64,000 bases of DNA. Source: Medicago truncatula. Taxonomy: Eukaryota; Streptophyta; Magnoliopsida; Fabales; Fabaceae. Positions 62,473 to 64,000 of this stretch are shown here, one piece after another. A program made the translations under genes and the position numbers. The stretch's first letter is position 1; each line of letters begins with the position of its first letter. The stretch covers positions 18,292,001-18,356,000 of the forward strand of contig NC_053043.1 of NCBI RefSeq assembly GCF_003473485.1, in the 5' to 3' direction. A model generated the notes under the pieces. The model had not been told where the DNA came from. It worked only from the letters and a program-made list of their open reading frames with translations, and searched no databases.

Positions 62473-62969
62473 ACTATGATGTTATTCATATGAAAGAATG
62501 AGGAATCTTCAGGATTACTGGGTTTTCTTTTAATTATTTATCTTTCATTTCGTTGTGTCTGTTTCTGGTTGTGTCAAGTGTTTTGAAGGAGTGTGTTAAG
62601 AAATTTGTGACATGAGATGAATAAACGTACATGTTGTATTTTCCTAATATTTGGTTTGTTTTTTTGTTTGTGCACTTCTCATTTTATATTTAAGCAAACA
62701 TGTAGTAACATCATATAATTGAGTATCTATGTTTCAATGGTTTCTTCCTAAAAAAAAAAAGTTTCAATGGTTTCCTTCACAAAAAAAAAGTTATAATTGA
62801 GACCAAAAGTTTGTTATATGGTTTCTGAAGATTCCATTGATGTGAGCAATCTCAATAGTTCCAACCAAAAGTTTGAGAAACCATTGATGTGAGCAATCTC
62901 AATAGCAGCATAGTAGTTACTAATTCAACATATAACTCCCCCAAATACTAAGTAAAACATCTAATACAC

Positions 62970-63570
62970 ATGCTATCAGAGTTTCTGAAGATTCCTCATG
63001 CAGCTGCTCTATTAGGGTTCTTTGTAGATGTTCCATCAGTGTTGGCTTTAATCCAACTTGTCAAAGGAGGTGTCCAAATCACTTCTTTGATGATGGGGCC
63101 CTAGGGGGTTTGATGTTAACTTTACAAGCTTTAAGAATCTTGAATTCCTGCATATCCCCTTTGTAGACTTCTGTGGTGATGTTACCTCCTAGGCCAGTTT
63201 GAGCAATAATCATGTTGAGTGCAGGCTTCCGGTGCATAGTCTTATCTTTGAATCTCACATGATTCCTTCTAATCCATATAGTGTAAAGAGTTGTGTTATT
63301 TGAACATCCATATATGTGACAACTTTTGTGACAACCAAAATTTTACAAAGGAAATGAGATAGTGGCACAAAAACCAAAGCAATAGAGAGAGAAAGTAAAA
63401 AGATAATGTGAGTATGAGAGAGAAAGTTGTCACAAAAGTTGTAAAAAATGGTTGTTCAAATATCATTTCTCTAGTGTAAATTATATTGAACATGCAAGCT
63501 TTTAAAACAGTCCTGCACTGAGGAGACCAGTTATATTGATGATATCTCTATTTCTAGTTCCTTCTAACAA
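62970..63570 (-). mobile_element. LINE ORF2 RNase H-region fragment, split by a MITE
   Basis: On the minus strand, skipping 63288-63471 and one TSD copy, the frame reads NWSPQCRTVLKACMFN, IIYTIWIRRNHVRFKDKT, ALNMIIAQTGLGG, MQEFKILKACKVNIKPPRAP. After a frameshift it continues EVIWTPPLTSWIKANTDGTS. This is the RNase H end of legume L1-type ORF2, with NTDG holding a catalytic aspartate. It is truncated on both sides. Confidence 0.78.
63288..63471. mobile_element. 184-bp MITE with perfect 9-bp TSD
   Basis: The ends are inverted (left GAGTTGTGTTATTTGAACA, right inverse GAGAAATGATATTTGAACA) and the TIRs run about 46 bases through ACAACTTTTGTGACAAC. TAGTGTAAA flanks both sides exactly (63279-63287 and 63472-63480). 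A 9-bp duplication points to Mutator-type transposition. It interrupts a LINE frame. Confidence 0.92.
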
Positions 63571-63774
63571 ATGTTATAATCTCACTCAAAAATAATTGAA
63601 GCTTCAAACTATTATGTGACAATTTTTTAAAAAAACTTTTTTTCTAAAATTAAAAAGGTGTATTGGGTAAAAATAAATATAATTTGTCAATACTCTAATA
63701 TATATATTATAATTTGTCAAAAACCGTTTTTCTTTGGAGTACAATTTTTTATTTGGTAAAAATACCAAAAGTGT

Positions 63775-63920
63775 GTCCCAGTGAGCTTAACTCAGTTGGT
63801 AGGGATAAATGCATTTTATATGCAGGGGCCGGGGTTCGAACTCCAGACACCCCACTTCTTCACATTTAAAATGTGTGAGCTCCAACCACTAGGTTACTTG
63901 ACAAAACAAAAAAAAAAAAT
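63775..63920 (+). mobile_element. tRNA-derived SINE with 9-bp TSD
   Basis: The A-box region CTTAACTCAGTTGGTAGGG, B box GGGGTTCGAACTCC, a second-half motif 'gtgtgagctccaaccactag' and an A-rich tail. CAAAAGTGT flanks both sides exactly (63766-63774 and 63921-63929). It is the same family as 19111-19247. Confidence 0.88.
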
Positions 63921-64000
63921 CAAAAGTGTAAATTTAGTACTTTAAATTAAAGTGTTGTCTAATATGGACCCAGTCCAATAATGGACTCTCCTATTTTAGT

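Noticed and set aside
63779..63855. tRNA-like sequence with A and B boxes
   Set aside because: It lacks a closing acceptor stem and has a poly-A tail and flanking duplication, so it is a SINE and not a tRNA gene.
1..64000. CRISPR arrays, bacterial operons or integrated organelle DNA
   Set aside because: No regular short direct repeats with unique spacers, no bacterial gene organisation and no recognisable plastid or mitochondrial genes were seen.

Overview
The window is plant nuclear DNA, almost certainly from a legume of the Medicago type. The genes are AT-rich and intron-split, with GT-AG junctions. The LINE, SINE, TRIM and MITE families and the proteins (CTR9, GRF, DENN, F-box/DUF295, ABP19-like germin) all fit a papilionoid legume. 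The species is my inference; no search was run. About 9% of the window is protein-coding, and most of the rest is introns, intergenic AT-rich DNA and small or decayed transposable elements.

Layout. (1) 313-5284 (+): last nine exons of a CTR9/VIP6-type subunit of the Paf1 complex; the 5' part lies outside the window. (2) 7690-9465 (-): a complete three-exon GROWTH-REGULATING FACTOR gene with QLQ and WRC domains and a miR396 target site. (3) 13.2-19.3 kb: a mobile-element graveyard holding a 540-bp TRIM, a decayed plant-mobile-domain gene, a decayed OTU-like gene of the MULE-associated type, a MITE and a SINE. (4) 19886-30994 (-): a complete 18-exon DENN-domain gene (804 aa), with a probable spliced 5' UTR reaching to about 32 kb and several elements in its introns. 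(5) 32-38.6 kb: no gene, only scattered repeats. (6) 38625-38697 (+): tRNA-Phe(GAA). (7) 40938-42116 (-): an intronless F-box/DUF295 gene, with a truncated LINE just upstream and a broken copy of its F-box about 1.8 kb further on. (8) 44-53 kb: LINE remnants, TIR elements and a second TRIM-like element. (9) 54736-55368 and 61840-62472 (+): two intronless germin-like (ABP19/ABP20-type) genes, about 85% identical, forming a tandem duplication whose spacer has filled with TIR elements, one carrying a nested MITE. (10) 63-64 kb: a LINE RNase H fragment split by a MITE, and a SINE.

The genes do not form a pathway. CTR9 (chromatin and transcription elongation), GRF (organ growth) and DENN (Rab activation, membrane traffic) are separate housekeeping or developmental genes. 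The F-box and germin-like genes belong to families that expand by local duplication. I found no convincing new multi-gene system. The most informative structures are transposon insertions whose target-site duplications can be read directly, including one nested insertion whose empty site survives in the opposite arm of its host element. Exon boundaries were set by eye from splice consensus, frame continuity and family similarity.
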